Shown in pieces: positions 33,433-47,700 of a stretch of DNA of 64,000 nucleotides (its first letter is position 1; the number at the start of each line of letters is the position of its first letter). A program made the translations under genes and the position numbers. Source of the DNA: Fasciola hepatica (taxonomy: Eukaryota; Platyhelminthes; Trematoda; Plagiorchiida; Fasciolidae); assembly GCA_948099385.1 (NCBI GenBank), contig CANUEZ040000071.1, forward strand, positions 1,736,001 to 1,800,000, given 5' to 3'. The notes below the pieces were generated by a model that worked only from the letters and a program-made list of their open reading frames with translations, was not told the DNA's origin and searched no databases.

Positions 33433-36400
33433 AGTCCGTAGAATATGGTGCTTTACTAATAGGTGCAAATTGTAAACCATAATTGAAGCAAATCACCTCC
33501 TTCGAAAAGTAATCGTACAGCTTGTCATCAAACAGAATGATTTGTTTTAACAAACTGATCATTCCGCGGGGTATTCAGCCATTGTTCTATAAAGAAGGCT
33601 TTTCTGCCTTCCCGATCATCTTGCTTCGTAATAAAAAAGCAAGCCATTTATGCAGGAAAACAATTGACGAAGTACGAAGTATGTTGTTCCATGAAGCTTT
33701 ATGTAACCGGGTCTCCTGAGTGACTATTTCGATTATGTGCCCAATTAGCTGATTTCGTTCCAGTTAGTTGAAACAACAGTCGAGTATTTATTCAATGATT
33801 TTGCTTCTTTATGTTATAATAGCTCTTAGTAGCTGATTGGCTGATACCACATCTCACCCTGATAGTGATTGTTGGAGGGTATTTGGGGGATTTCGTTCCA
33901 TTTTGTCACCAGTTGTCTGGACCGTCGATCAGCTTGGCTCGCCTGAGATTTGCCTTCGCGTTTGGCCATTCGATAAAGTGCTGTCTGCCAGCGGAAATAG
34001 GAGGTCCTTCCACGTACCGACCAATACATTTTTGGTTAATTTTACGTGCATATGATCAAGAAAATGTCCAGTCTTTCGAAGTATTTATGTCCAATGAAGT
34101 TGTTTCAGTTTACTGAGATAAAGGTGGAGATTTCTGCTTAATTCAGCCTGGAGTTGGACGGGAATTTTATGCAATATGTAGGAAAATTATCTATGCTACA
34201 ACCGAAGTTTACCTTCGTGTACAATAAAATATAACGTAGCAAGATGTACGACATGGTACGGCGATGGTGAATAGCTGAAGTCTAATCAAAACTTTCCGTG
34301 AAAAGCATCTGAACTAACAGCGGATTTCCATAAGTCTGTTGTGTTTAGTATCACTTCCTACGGCATGTGTAGAACCAGTGAATTCAGTTAGTCGGGATCC
34401 TAATACACGAATTTCAAGATGCTTTTTGTCACCAGAGGACTTTTACAGAGCTCAACTGATTGTTTATACCAGAAACGAAAGGCAAACCAAACGGCGCTAT
34501 TAAGGGTATAATCCTCAAATGGATTTGTACGTCTCTTTGTTACAGGCTATAATATGCTATACACGACTTGAAAACGTTTTATTCTTTTATTCAGTGGATC
34601 GCTATTTTGATAGAACGTTTTCATGACCCATTCTAGGAAAGAAAATTTAGTGCATAGATAACGCTTTAGTGTGTAGATGTACTCATATATTCCTGCCGTG
34701 AGTGGCAAGTGTCGTTCGCCAGTAATTCATAACAGCAGATAAGGTTAGCTTAACAAGCTCGGTTGTCTAATAAATTAAATAAAATTCATCAGATGCAAAA
34801 TATTCTGCTTTTTGTACTTTTATATATATTTGAAGACTAGACCGTATTATCCCCAAGAAGCTTATGGACCAAGCATTTACTTTCAGCTGCGGGTAAGTTC
34901 TTCTTGCTTGCCGTCCGAGCAAACCAAATCAAACAACGTGAAATCAGGTTCCAGTCCAGTAGAAGCAAGTCATCGCAACCGGATTCTCAGCTGAAAGATG
35001 ATGAAGGTGTTTGCTATATAGAGTTTATCAGCATACTGACAATGCTGTTCTGTACGACTGACCATGGTTTCAGAAACGAATAACTGCAATTCGCATGGCT
35101 AATATGGTACTGTGTGATACAGCGTATGGCGGTTACAGTGTCGGTTCCGATCGAGGATGCAATTTCCACATCTGTGATGAGACTTTATTGAATGAAATCT
35201 GTCTTTGAGCACATAAAGCAATCAAGCGCGCACTACTTGCGTAGACCTACATTACTGGGAGGAAACGAAAAAGCACTGGCTTTTATATATCAGCCGAAAA
35301 CGGCTGCGGCTCATAATGTTGTTGTTCAACAGAAATCCACACGGATGACAGCAGAAGTACGAATACGTGAGGTGAACCAGGGAGCCAGAGAGAGATTTCA
35401 ATATCCGGATGATGACTGAATGTGTGCATCTGTGATATTAGTTAGTGTTTTTGGCTTCTGAACTGTGGCTGGCGTAGCTTACTGACAGTAATGAAATGAA
35501 GAAATGAATGCATTTCTTTGCCACTTTCTTTCATATCGGATTTGCTTGTAATAAAACAAGCAAACACTTTATCAGTTAAATACCTGTTTCAGTCGGACTC
35601 TTTTAGCCTTCAAGGTTTCTCGAGATTTGTGGAAATTTGTCGTATTTATTTCAAGTAATTCTCCTATAATCAGACCTTTAGATTCCGTCGTCCAGCATTT
35701 AAATTTGGCCGGAAAATTAAAACCGTTCGTCAGTATCATGTCTTCCTTTACTTCGAACGAATAAACATATGATCTATTCATACCACAGCTAAAGCCTTGA
35801 GAGGTGGTCGCTGGACTCGGACGGTTCAATGCACATGAGAATGCAATGCGGATGGCATCGATTGTTGGTTCAAAAATGAAAAGTGTTTGCTCTTGAAATA
35901 TATCTGTTCCAGGAGAGGAGGTATTCGAACAGAACACCTATCGAAAACAATATCTTTTCCTTTATTGCTTCTATATTTATTTTCAAACCGAGTGTAGGAA
36001 GCGAATGGTTGGATGAATCACGTAAGTTAACTTTCTCCCTGAAATACTACGGGAAATATAATTCTGGCCCGTCGGGAAATCGGAAATTTCTTAGAAATAG
36101 ATTGACTCAATATCATGATTGATGGATAACGGGTGTAGAAGTGATACATTTTGTTTTCGTTTATCTCTGAGAGAAAACATAAACAATTGGATACTATGGA
36201 TCCTCGACACAAATCACGAACAACAAGATTGGATTGTACGCTCGTCTTATCTGATAAGAAGCAACGTTTTACTGACTGTTTCTGAGTGACGATCATGGTC
36301 ATATATTGATTGAATCTTCATGACCACATACGAGAACGGTGAATTTTATGTATATGAGTTTGAAAGCTCGAAATTGGCCACACGCTCCTTTTGTGATCTA

Positions 36401-39400
36401 CCAGTTGTATATCAGAGGATGTGGCAGTCAAGAATATGAGGAAACTGACAATGTGTGGCGTATTAGACGGAATTTACACGTGGTACCGGTTTGTCAATAG
36501 CAGGAATTTTTTATTGGCAATAAATCAGACGTGCAGATGATTTATGAATGAGGCTAAGAAAAACCAAGACTAGTTTTGTGAAATTACTTTGAATAAATTC
36601 TACCGATGCACTGGTCGAATAATACAGAGTGAATGTAGACTGGCAAAAATAATCAGTCTCGATGATGCCATGGACTGGTTCCAAAATATCTATTCACGTC
36701 ATTCTCCGTTTCCATTCATGATGTATTTGGAAACAAATCAATCAATTAAGTACAAAGTAAAAAGTTTCAACTGCTCAGATTTTCTAGCCGTTCCATATAC
36801 TGCATTTTCGACACTCATGGGTGACACGATGTTTCACGAGCAGGGTCACGCTCAAATAAATGTTACTTGTTGGAGATTGAACGATGGCAGTGTGAGGAAT
36901 CAAACCCGGGACGGATACGCTTTAATTCTACGCTGACCCCTTTACCAATCCCAGTGGTCCAGAGAAGTGTGTGATGGATGTACCGGGGGAAATATCAAGC
37001 CATAGCTATTATTCAGATTTCTATCGCGCACATTTTTCAGGAATAAACAAGCCAAAATTTCGGAGAAGCGTACGTATTCCCAACCGAATATTGTACCATA
37101 AGGGAGGTGGACTAATTCCTTCCCCGTTACCAAAGAATCCAAATAATGAACGAGGAATTCCATTCTTCTCAATGCTCTAATAAATGTGACTTAGCAAAAC
37201 GTATCGAATTGTTGAACTAACAAAAATCTTGTTTCACTTTATGTTATCGTCGAACAGTCCGAACTGGAATAAAATCTCATTTCATGAAACTTCGCTGATG
37301 CTATGCCTAAACTTTTGCGGACAACCGCAAACTTGGGAGTGCAAACAAGGAATGTGTAATTTTGTTTTGTTTCATATACTCTCTCATTTCATCGCTTACT
37401 GTGTGCAATGGTAATTGTGATAATGGATATTAGATTTCCTGTTTACAACCACTGAAAGAATTCACGTTTTCCGTCCCACTTCTTTACGGTTTACCTTTGT
37501 TTAGTTATCAAAAAGAGCAAAGTACTGCTTGAAATCCTATCGGGTAATCCAAAACTGAATATTTGTACTATTTTGGGCATTCAGAGTCACGAGTTTTGCT
37601 TCGTAAAAAAAGCTTCACTCAACGTTGTTGACAACGAAAAATCGAGTCTGTCAAATATTTTGCAGATCTAGGTTGACCAAATATGGGATGTATCCTTTGT
37701 AGCGATGGTTGTTTATTTGGACATTGGTTCCTCACATCGTAAAATCCATGAGCTTCACTATATGAACCGAAAAATGGCTCGGCCGTTTCATCTTTGTCAT
37801 TACTTATGAGCAAAATATATCTACGGAACTCCAACCGACCTTGTAAATGTGACTAAATTAGAACCTAACTAAACTATTCGGGGTGAAATTCAGTGGTTTG
37901 TCTTGTATCAACACTATTACCAAACACGTGGTATTGCACTGCTTCAGCAGAGAAGATGATCAACTTCAGTGTCCATCCTGATATGGGTCACGAGTTTCAT
38001 TCTTTGAAGTCAGCACCGGGCAGGCTTTACGCAGGATGTAGTATTGACTCCAGGGATACCCTTCAGAACGAATACCTGCGTACTGGTATCAACCCACGTG
38101 ACTCACAATCATACATCATGAGGTCTGAGCAACCATGAAGCTTTTGCATTTATAATTTCATCTGACGATTGGACATACACAGAGTTATGGCTCATCTATC
38201 CCTTGGTAACTAAAGCATCATTAACCCACAGGAGCGGAAAAGATCAAGGCTTATGGTAATTTTTCCGTTATCTCTAATTATTTCCATAACTGTTGACTAC
38301 GACGTCTGTACCGTTGCCGGTTTTGAATGAATTTTAGCGAGAAGAGTAAAGTTCTTCACATCACCATCGAAAAACAAGCAATCATATATGTGACAACAGA
38401 ACAATGGATCAGTATTCGTTATTAGGTAATTGAAAAGTACATTTATTGTTGACCGGTACTCCTTGAATTTTATTTGCGGAAGGAAGCCCACGGCTCATGA
38501 TGATTCTCTCTAAAATACCGTAACACAGATTAATCAAACTATACCACTTTTCCTGAGGTTCGAGTAAAGTGATTGAGCACAGCTTCTGTTCTCCAAGAAA
38601 TCTTCAGAAAAACTCCGCTTTAAACGAACTTTGACGAGCTTTCCGGTGCAATGATCGAGCGCAGAACTGTGACTGTGGCAGGGCGGCTATTAACTTAGTC
38701 AGTATGTCGAAGTTGATATGTTCAAAAACACCAGCTCAAACAGAAAGGGCAATATGGAGGGAACCGTTTGCATTTAGACATGGTGCATTTTGCTGTTGGA
38801 AAGAGTTGTGATGCGACTTTTGAAAATCAAGCAGGTTATCGTATGTGCCAATACCCCCTGTCAGACTCCTTCCCTTCAAGATTCTAGCTCAGGAGCATAC
38901 AGACTAAACGATGAACTTGGATAGCCCGTCTGTAACAGGAAGGATGTGAAACATTCACAATGTAACCAAGTTCTCGCAACGATTGCTAGGATTATTAGAT
39001 TCGGGCCCGAATACTGACTTTCTGTTACTGAAAACTGTAGTCGATTTGCAGCATGCAATTGAAAGTTTTACTTCCATGTTTGACAAAGTTCGTTTTTACC
39101 TTGACCCTGTTGACCAAACTGAAAACCTAGCTAAAAAGCTATGCACACTCAGAACAAAGCTTTCTGTCTTTGAGACAAAAATTCCTTGTCCACGGGTATC
39201 GTTGTTCATATCGGTAATACTAGAAAGTCAATTGATGACACAGGGTTTGTCTCAACGTAAGGAAAACTCAATAAGTTTTTCATGGTGGCAGATATAAGTA
39301 TCAAATTATGACCACATGATATTTGAACTGTTGTCCAGATACGGAAATTCCAGATACGATATTTGAAACAGGTTCACCTATCAACTTGTCATCAGTTGCC

Positions 39401-39599
39401 ATTGGTATTTCTAATAGCTTTTTTTGACCACATTGTATTTGCATAGTCTACAAAATGGATTTCAGGGAGTTTTATTACTGAAAACACAAGTGAATGGTTC
39501 AATGGATTTCATGCTTCACACATGTAGTAACTCAATACTATATAACGTATTTGAGAGAAAACGTCTGCAGTATAAATCATCATATTACAAAAACTGAAA
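33433..39599. other. Unannotated sequence with a few longer open frames
   Basis: No recognised family was found. The longest frames are 35572-35937 (-, 121 codons), 36589-36936 (+, 115 codons), followed by 36971-37180 (+, 69 codons), and 38983-39297 (+, 104 codons). The 36589-37180 pair is the best candidate for a host exon because it has mixed, low-complexity-free composition and follows a CAG at a possible acceptor. I see no domain in it and no clean donor. All could be chance. Confidence 0.35.
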
Positions 39600-40125
39600 C
39601 TTGTTAAAATAGTTGACTTGTGGACTAGTGAAAAGTGGTTCTGCCTCTGAAAATTACCAGCCTGACAACATTACACACCGGCCGTTAGTATTCAGAGCTT
39701 CTCAGTCAAGTGTCGATTCTTCCCCAGGAACGGGACTGGACCGGTCGGATCATCCATCTCATAGTGTGTCACCCTGTGACTGTCAGGCGGGAGGTGATGT
39801 TGTGTCCAACTTTGAACCTAGTATTTGCTCGCACATGGCCTACTTACATGATCATAGTATTGGTCTTGTCGCGAGTAGAGATGCAGAATAGTCATGCGCG
39901 ATCACAGTTCATCTCACAAACTAAGCAGTGACCTTACTGGCGGGACACATCTATTTTATTGATTTTACGCTTTCCCGTGTGATATACACTTTGGGTTTCC
40001 GTTCTCCTGTGCGGTTGATGTCTCTTCGGTGCAGTACACGTGTGTCCTATTAGGGTTCTGCATATTCTTGACAGAAAAGGCCAGCTGTTTGTCCACTCCA
40101 AAGTTTGTGTAGTTGTGATCATTAG
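39600..40125. other. Block of higher GC content with overlapping open frames, unidentified
   Basis: The stretch 39613-39931 (+, frames of 92 and 73 codons) and 39934-40122 (-, 62 codons, basic and histidine-rich) differs in composition from its flanks. It looks like remnant repeat or element DNA. No motif allows a name. Confidence 0.25.
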
Positions 40126-40406
40126 CGAAAAACTAAAAACATGCTTACCCGGAATGAATTTCCTTTAGAGTCACGCTTTTCAGCTGACAGTAAGTTTTTA
40201 TTTTTTTATTCTTTCCGATACGGTACCAAAACTCGCAACTTTATTTTTAAATAAAATATTTCAGAATTCATTTTCAAACCGAGAACAAAAGGCTTTAGTG
40301 GAAATGGACAATGTGCTCCACTCTCATAATTGATATCGTGCTTATTATCGCATACTGATTTATAGATAATATGAAACAGTCTGAATAGCCCAACAGTCAT
40401 GGTCAC

Positions 40407-40766
40407 ATTAAGAACAAGACGCTTGAGAGCGAACAATTGTTTTCAATGAATCCTATACGTGCTTTTACAATTCATATGGGTGAAGTAACATTGGAATGCG
40501 TTAGCCATTGGCCGGAGTAAAGGTCATTGTCGTGGCGTTAGGAAAAACGGGGTCGGTGGGGAGGGGTGTCTCTATCGTGTGTGTGTTGTGGTGAGAGTTT
40601 CACTCCCACCGTCACGAGTGGTAATCGATAGTGGACTTTTGGGGTTCGGTCGGCGATCCGGCCAATGGCTAACGCATTCCAATGTTACTTCACCCATATG
40701 AATTGTAAGAGCACGTACAGGATTCATTGAAAACAATTGTTCGCTCTCCAGCGTCTTGTTCTTAAT
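40407..40766. mobile_element. Fold-back element with 109-nt near-identical inverted arms
   Basis: The left arm 40407-40515 and right arm 40658-40766 are both 109 nt and reverse-complement each other with about three mismatches by eye (for example TATACG versus TGTACG, TTTTA versus TCTTA, CTTGAG versus CTGGAG). The 142-nt spacer is GC-richer than its surroundings and contains GTGTGTGTTGTGGTG. The arms begin ATTAAGAACAAGACGC. Just outside, TAATATGAAACAG.(T)TGAA occurs on both sides in direct orientation (about 40368 and 40764). No transposase is inside, so it fits a non-autonomous fold-back or MITE-like element, or a local inverted duplication. Confidence 0.7.
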
Positions 40767-43700
40767 ATGAAACAGCTTGAAAGTAAGTATTCCCAATTTA
40801 TTGGAAGGGTGATGATGAGTGTTACAGCGAACTTTGAGTCCTGTCGTTGAAGCATTACTGGAAAAAATCAATGAATCCCATTTTATGGGCTAGATCCTTC
40901 GCCTTTAGGTGTAAGTGTTCAACATTATCATATTGCCGGCATCAGTGTGGAGCAACTATTTGTGTTTCCAAATTTGCTCTATCGGATATTTTGGCGTGGC
41001 TCTAAAGTCTTCCTATTTTTAGGAACTTTGCTATTCAGGAGGTTCGTGGTTTCATTTGTCCTGGTCAAAACTGTATGGATCTGTGAACTGCTCGCTAGTA
41101 AATCATTTACAATCTGCCACGTAGATAGGCAGCTTTCCTTTATTAGAATGGCCCTGACCTTCCGGTCTAAAATGAGAACAGATATCTTTCTTTCTTTCGT
41201 CCCCACCTGTGCTAGTCCTCCTCGATCGATACAAATGAATTGTTTTTCAACTGACTACTGTTCGAAATACTTTACTTTGAGGCGCAAAACAACCGCCGAT
41301 TGTATCTTGCTGTCATTGGTCACGTTAAACCTTGGGGAGCACACACTTCACTCGTCCATTAATTGTTCACAGAATGAGTGATGCGAGTTCGGTGTGCTCA
41401 GGTGACCAGTGTCAATCGATCTATCAAATAACCCTTTTCAACATGAGCGGGCAGATAACATATCGATCCTCCCATATAAACTTACAGAAAACAGATGGTG
41501 TATATTCTTGCAATCAGGTGCAGCGCATTTTCGGGTATTGGTGGTGAATAACGCTCGTTACCACGTCAAAATCTGTGGTCCCGTGGCAGTGTAGTGTATC
41601 CCATATAAAAGGAATTTTTCACCAGAGAACATCGTTATCTGTCCGTTGACTAGATAGGTAGGTTGTGTCTCTGACTGACATGAGGAAAATACCGGGTTGT
41701 CAGAGCATTTTCATGTGAGAGTGTGTCCTATATCCATTGGTATTTTGTAGGGTGTTTTACCGTATCAACTAAATAATTCATGGTTGCAATTAGTAAAATC
41801 AGTGTCTCTTCTGAATACTTGATCTCAAAGAAAGTCTATAGATAAAGTGGTAAAAACCACTCTGACAGTTCATGCTTTTAACTCTAAAACTTCCCAATAA
41901 ATTTGACATCCCTATTTTCAGATGTCCGGGAAATACTTAAACGTAGGTGTTCTTTAATGACAATTACTAAATTTCCGTTGGAATTAGAGCTAACGAGGCG
42001 TAATTGTATTACACGTTATGCACGAATATGCATTTCATATGCACCTTGAACAACGAAATTTGCTTTCATTCGTCCTAATGTTGCATATTTCCCAGTGTTG
42101 AAAAGCATGAAAGATGGTGAGTCGAGTTCAAACGTATGAATCAGTAACGATCATTAGGTATCTTTATCTATTCGAGGACTGCCATTATTGATGCTCAAGT
42201 TTATACTGAAAACCCACAGTGATGAATGTAGTACCATGTAAATAGGAAAATGTTGGTAAGCTTGAGATTCAGCCCAAGACAATCCGGGAATGTATACCGG
42301 CATCAAAAATTATAATCTGCGTACCAAGGTGGTAGAGAAGAACTGCTGGTCTGTATGTCAATAGATCGGTTGAAAGTGCGCTGATTGTTTTCCATCATTA
42401 CCGAATTCTTGTTCCTAAACCAAATGAAGGACTGTGATTTTGCAGTCAATGCTAGAATGTATTTATTTTTCTGTTTTCACACGTGGAATTGTGCTATCAG
42501 TTTTATATACGTAGGTGGGAAATATCAATGAGTTAAGCAAAACTGTATAGTGGTATATGTATATATCAGCTTTCAGATGAGTCCATTGCACGTCATTATC
42601 CGTATTCAAAGTTGACAGTAGGTGGAAATACGTCCACCTCACATATTGGGAACTCGTATGAATCCGTACTGCGAATTTAGGCGTAAAAAAGCGACGGCTA
42701 ATCATGATATAGAAAAATGAATACAAAAGAGAATTGACCACTTAAGATCCATGCCAATTTGAGATACAGGGTGAAACATTTTATCCAGAAACTATCTTGT
42801 GTGATTATTTGTGTTGTGGTCAAAAAGCAAACAAAGTTCTACTCGGTACTGAGAAATGAATATCAATTCACGACGGATTTTTATATTTCGGTACTTGCGC
42901 ATTGTGGAAAATAACAGTTATTACGAAATGTGAACGGGAGGAAACCCTCTGCACGCTTTAGAAATCCACGGAATGAGCTACCAGCTAGTCGAATGGTTGT
43001 AGTTGATTGGTTTAGAATACATAATTACTGCCTCGGAGATCAGATGTTGGAACTCTTATCATCACCGGTTACTTCGGTAGTTTACTCTCGACTGGCTCGT
43101 TACCACACCTGACCTGTTGGAGCCTTATGTGGTTTTCCACCGTTCCAAATCTCAGAGTGTGGTGACCGTTGATCTCTAACAATCCAGTGGTTTTTTGTGA
43201 CCATGAGGTGCAATACCTCATCCACTGCACTCTCGCGCAAGCAAGTAATACAGAAATGAATTAACGTGCTGGGTAAACAATGACAACGTAAGTGCAGAAT
43301 AATACTACCTACGGTTCGCCGATGAAGGGAAAAATCCATGCACTGAAACTTGTATGAATAAACGGAAAGCAGAATGCTTCCCATGATTAAAGATGGCGAT
43401 TGCACATTTGGGCTATAACAAAGTAAACCAAAGGTAACCGATTTAGAAAAACATCCAATCAGTCAGAAGGTTCAGTAGGACAACCATATAGCTGTAGTCG
43501 TAGGAGACAACAATTCGGTTGATATTACTACTAACACAAACTTACATCAGGATGCAGTAGATAGTGTGTGCCATCAGGGTCTTACACGGCAATCTCTGAG
43601 AGATTGATATGTCCATCAGGCCGTTCTAGCCCGAACCTGAACTTGAATAACGATGTCCAGATCACATCAGTGAATGACCTATTTTCTTCTTATTCCGCAA

Positions 43701-44606
43701 GGATTACGAAAAGGGAAAAGCACAAGGTTGTAGAAAGTGATATTTAACTGTTCTGTAATGAAGCGCGAATTGACATTTTCAGTAGGTTGTCGACTCTTCG
43801 GTCACCACGAGTAACCTTTTTCAAGACTAGTTTTACTAGCGAATGAAACTGGAATCATTCGCCTGTAAAAGCAGTCTCGAAGACGGCTACCCGGGTTGAA
43901 TAATAACTTTGACCGCGCTGTGTTATTGAAAGAAAAATTTATTAGAACTTTCCACGTGGCTCATCCAGTTTTCATACATACCTAACCGATCTCCGTTCTG
44001 ATAAAAGGGTACAGAAATTTCGCAATATTCGACCATAAAATGTGGATCGTCCGATTATACCAGTAACTGGAGATAAATCAGAAATTAGATTTTCAATCGG
44101 TTGAGAAAAAATTTCGATCATGTGAATCAAATTCTTTGCTTCAGGATAGGTGCTTCTTCTGATAGGTTTTTAAGTTATTTTATGGATTATTTTAAGTAGA
44201 AATTCGCACATGAAATCATTATTCAGATATGAAAGTATGGTAATCCTGTGGAAATATATATAAAAGATTTTGCACAACGCACAAAGTAGCTGCCCAGAGA
44301 ATATACACAATTAAGGATCGCGGTGGGTGTGATCGGGTTGTGTGGATGTCGATGCATTTTTTTGTTTTTATTGAAGATTGTCCCATCGGCAGTTATGCGA
44401 CCAGCTGGGTTATCGCAGGTTGCATTTGTACTGCATCATCAGCTCTGTAGCTACCCTGATTTGTGCTTCTTTGGTTCGGGTTAAATCATTCACACAGTGA
44501 ATACTTTATTCAAGTGACACACGTTTCCATAAAGATTGTTCATGGCCGAATAAATCATACGAGAAATAAATTTTCAGTTACGTTGGTAATATGCTTGAAC
44601 TATAAA
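40767..44606. other. Unannotated sequence
   Basis: Nothing was identified. The plus frame at 40947-41381 spans 144 codons and opposes a 75-codon minus frame. Its translation is hydrophobic and cysteine-rich without domain motifs, so I do not call a gene. Confidence 0.4.
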
Positions 44607-44716
44607 TAAATATACATATATATATTTATATGTATATGTATATACCATATATAACATATATACGTATACATGTGCATATATTGCACGAGACCTATGAGGA
44701 GATATATATATATGAT
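44607..44716. repeat. Imperfect TA/TATG-rich low-complexity tract
   Basis: Alternating purine-pyrimidine sequence of TATA, TATG and CATA units, imperfect throughout. It is probably a decayed microsatellite. Confidence 0.8.
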
Positions 44717-47700
44717 ATCAAGCAGTACAACGCCTACCTGTGTGATGACGAACGAGCAATATTTGGGAAATGAAGAAATACAATTTTGGAGCAGAAGAAT
44801 TCGGACGAATCCACCGTATGGTCCAAGCTATCTAGTGAATAAAGGAAAACTGTATTCACTTGGTTTCGACTGATAGTGTGAGGTTCTCGAACAGTACACT
44901 CTGCACACATTGAAGACTTGCTGGCCAAAGTACAGTTTAATAATTACGGGAGTGTTGTAGAAGTCATGAAGAGCTCTAACATTTGTCCGTATACTGGGCT
45001 TTTTCTTGTGCACACAGTGATGTGATTAAGATCTTACTCCTGCAACACATTGCTACCATAATGTTACCTTTAGTCCATCAGTATGCAGTTCGTTCAGCTA
45101 CCATTTTTTGGTAAATGAAACTAGTGTCTCGTCATAAACCGTCATGTTTTCTCTCAGTTGCACCATGAATGACGAGAAATGTTCTTTTATGGAATCTGAT
45201 AATTACCTTTCTGTAGACTTTAACATACTGGATCCGCGTAAGTGTTCGGAACTAACCCACAATTCAGCTTGAGTTTGTCGCAAACGAATGTATCAAAAGT
45301 TATTGATTTTTTCTTTTACATGATGCGTATTTTTTCTAGTAATATCGTCGTTAGTGATAACCACAAGCCCCGGTTGAAAGACGTGATTTTCAAACAGTTA
45401 CGCACATAGGTTTACTCGTTTTATTGACTAAATAAGTGGATTGTTCGCATCGCAACCATGAGAAAACAGTTCGCATTGCGATGACCCATGTTATCAGATA
45501 TGGATGCATCGGTAACACAATTCAGTCGATTTAGGCAACAGTGAGGGCAATCCGGAAGTAATAAGCATTCTTATTTTCCTTCTGAATTGGATGCATTGTA
45601 AGCCGACCACGGCCTTGGCAAAGCTGTTGTCAAAATACATATTTCCGTTGGTCTGTGCGCCGTTCCACAAATATAGAACATTTTGGCTGTTCGGCATTTT
45701 TCAGGTGGGTAAGAGATTTACGTGCTTGTTTAGTACTGATGAAAGGTGGACAGTTTTTTTAATTTGTAAGTATGACGTGGACAGAGTAGAAGGCGCAGTT
45801 CAAAAACACGAATTGCTTGAATTTACCTTTTGATCATCGAACTTTCAAAATATAGGTCCGAAAAGCAGTGAGTTTCTTTGCACGAAGCACAGTCAATGGA
45901 TTAAACGTAAAATGTTTTTCGAATTTATCCCCCATATCGTGCACAATGGAATATCTAAGCGCAACGGGCATGGACGAAACGAACAGAAGACGAGCCATCC
46001 TGTTACTTTATCGCTGCAGTGGAAGTTCTGTTCAACTTGAGGTTGAATTTGATCTGATAATGATGCTCTTGGCATTGCTTTGAGCGTTGGCTAAAATACA
46101 CTTTTAAAGATTAATCTTCCGTGTCAGAAACAAACCACTATCAGTATGACTTTCACTTTCCCGTCTCTAATTTCGTTAAAAAAATATTTTCATCGGTCAA
46201 ATGTCTAACTTTCTCAGAAGGCTCTTCATTCATTGGTCATGATACCTGAGGGGGAAGACGACGGAAATGCGCTTCCGGGTTCCTAAACGATGTCCTTCCG
46301 CCCCCCAGCCGTTCGTGCTTAGCGAATGTTGAAATGGCAGCAGCTACGTGTGGTGCTATAACTTGATACTTTCTAGATGCGAACGACATTCTTGCTGTTG
46401 TACGAACTCACCAGATTATGCTATAAATGATTTAACTTCCTTATTCTTTAATCAGCAACATAACATTGTCGTATATCCCTCGGGGAACGCAAGTGCTCGA
46501 GGTCGATCATGCAGAAATTTCTGGATATGACTGTTTACTTTGCCTAAAGCCTCCATGTAAACGTCCAACTAATATCTATTTCTGCTTTCACCTACGAATA
46601 TCGAAAAGTGCTGTGGTATTCATTCAATTTTTGAATCGTTAATCAAGAATCTGTGACCTTTGGTAAGTTGTCAGCAGTTTCACAAACAATTTTTATCGAT
46701 TAGATTGGATGATATACTTTGGGGTTTTAAACGTCACGAGGCCATTAGGCGTCACTCTGATAAGCTACTTGATACCAAACAAAAATTCACTGGCTTCATT
46801 ACACCATGTAATTTCTCTAGTACCTTCCGACACAGGCTCTCAAGGAAACCGTTGCACTTTCCATTGAATCGTCGATTTTTCATATATTTTACATATATTT
46901 GATGAAAGGATTTCTCGATCTGTCACAATTATTCGAAACACATTTTGACGCCATTAGATAGGATTTTATAAAGAATGATTTACGCAAAGTGATTTGCACA
47001 CATTATTACAATAAAAAGACGTTTTCTGATAAATGGTCAGGTTGCCGCAATCCCTGTGCCGTGAAATTTGACAAAGAAATAATTATTACGCGAAAATATG
47101 TTCACAGAAAGATTTATGAGAAACTTCAGGAGATAATATCTTGAATAATAAGGATGCTCATCGGACATTCACGAATGTTTGGTATTCGAATTTGACGTGC
47201 ATGAAAAACGAGATTTCACTGTATGTGCACGTGAGCATGCTCAATATTTCAGATGAGCAGGTTTTCTTGGTCTGTTGGAATAAACAATGAGATTAGAGAT
47301 TGCTTTGATTCCCTCAAATCCTTTGGATTTGGGAGGCTCATTTGAACACGATTCATCTGATAAAACCAAGGTGTTATTATTCTGAATTATTAAAGTAACA
47401 CTTTTTGGAATAGGTTCGCTTGCTCGATGCTTTTCTTCCTAAATGAAATAATATTTTGCATTGGTTCAAGCGCCATGCGTTCACGTCAACCACCGTAACC
47501 TTACTAACGTGAAAATTTTCAAATATCCCAGAACTGTGATATTTTATGCTTCCATAGTGGGACGAATTTGAGATAAGATGAGCTTCATTTTCTACTGAGA
47601 TCCCCAGAAACACTTGTACGATATTTCACTTTTCACCTGATTCGAAGAGAAGTGAACTCACCAACGATAGACGTACACATTTTATTCTGGTTCTTGAAGG

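Noticed and set aside
40947..41381. A 144-codon plus-strand open frame
   Set aside because: Motif-free hydrophobic translation with an open frame opposite; no splice or start context that supports a gene.
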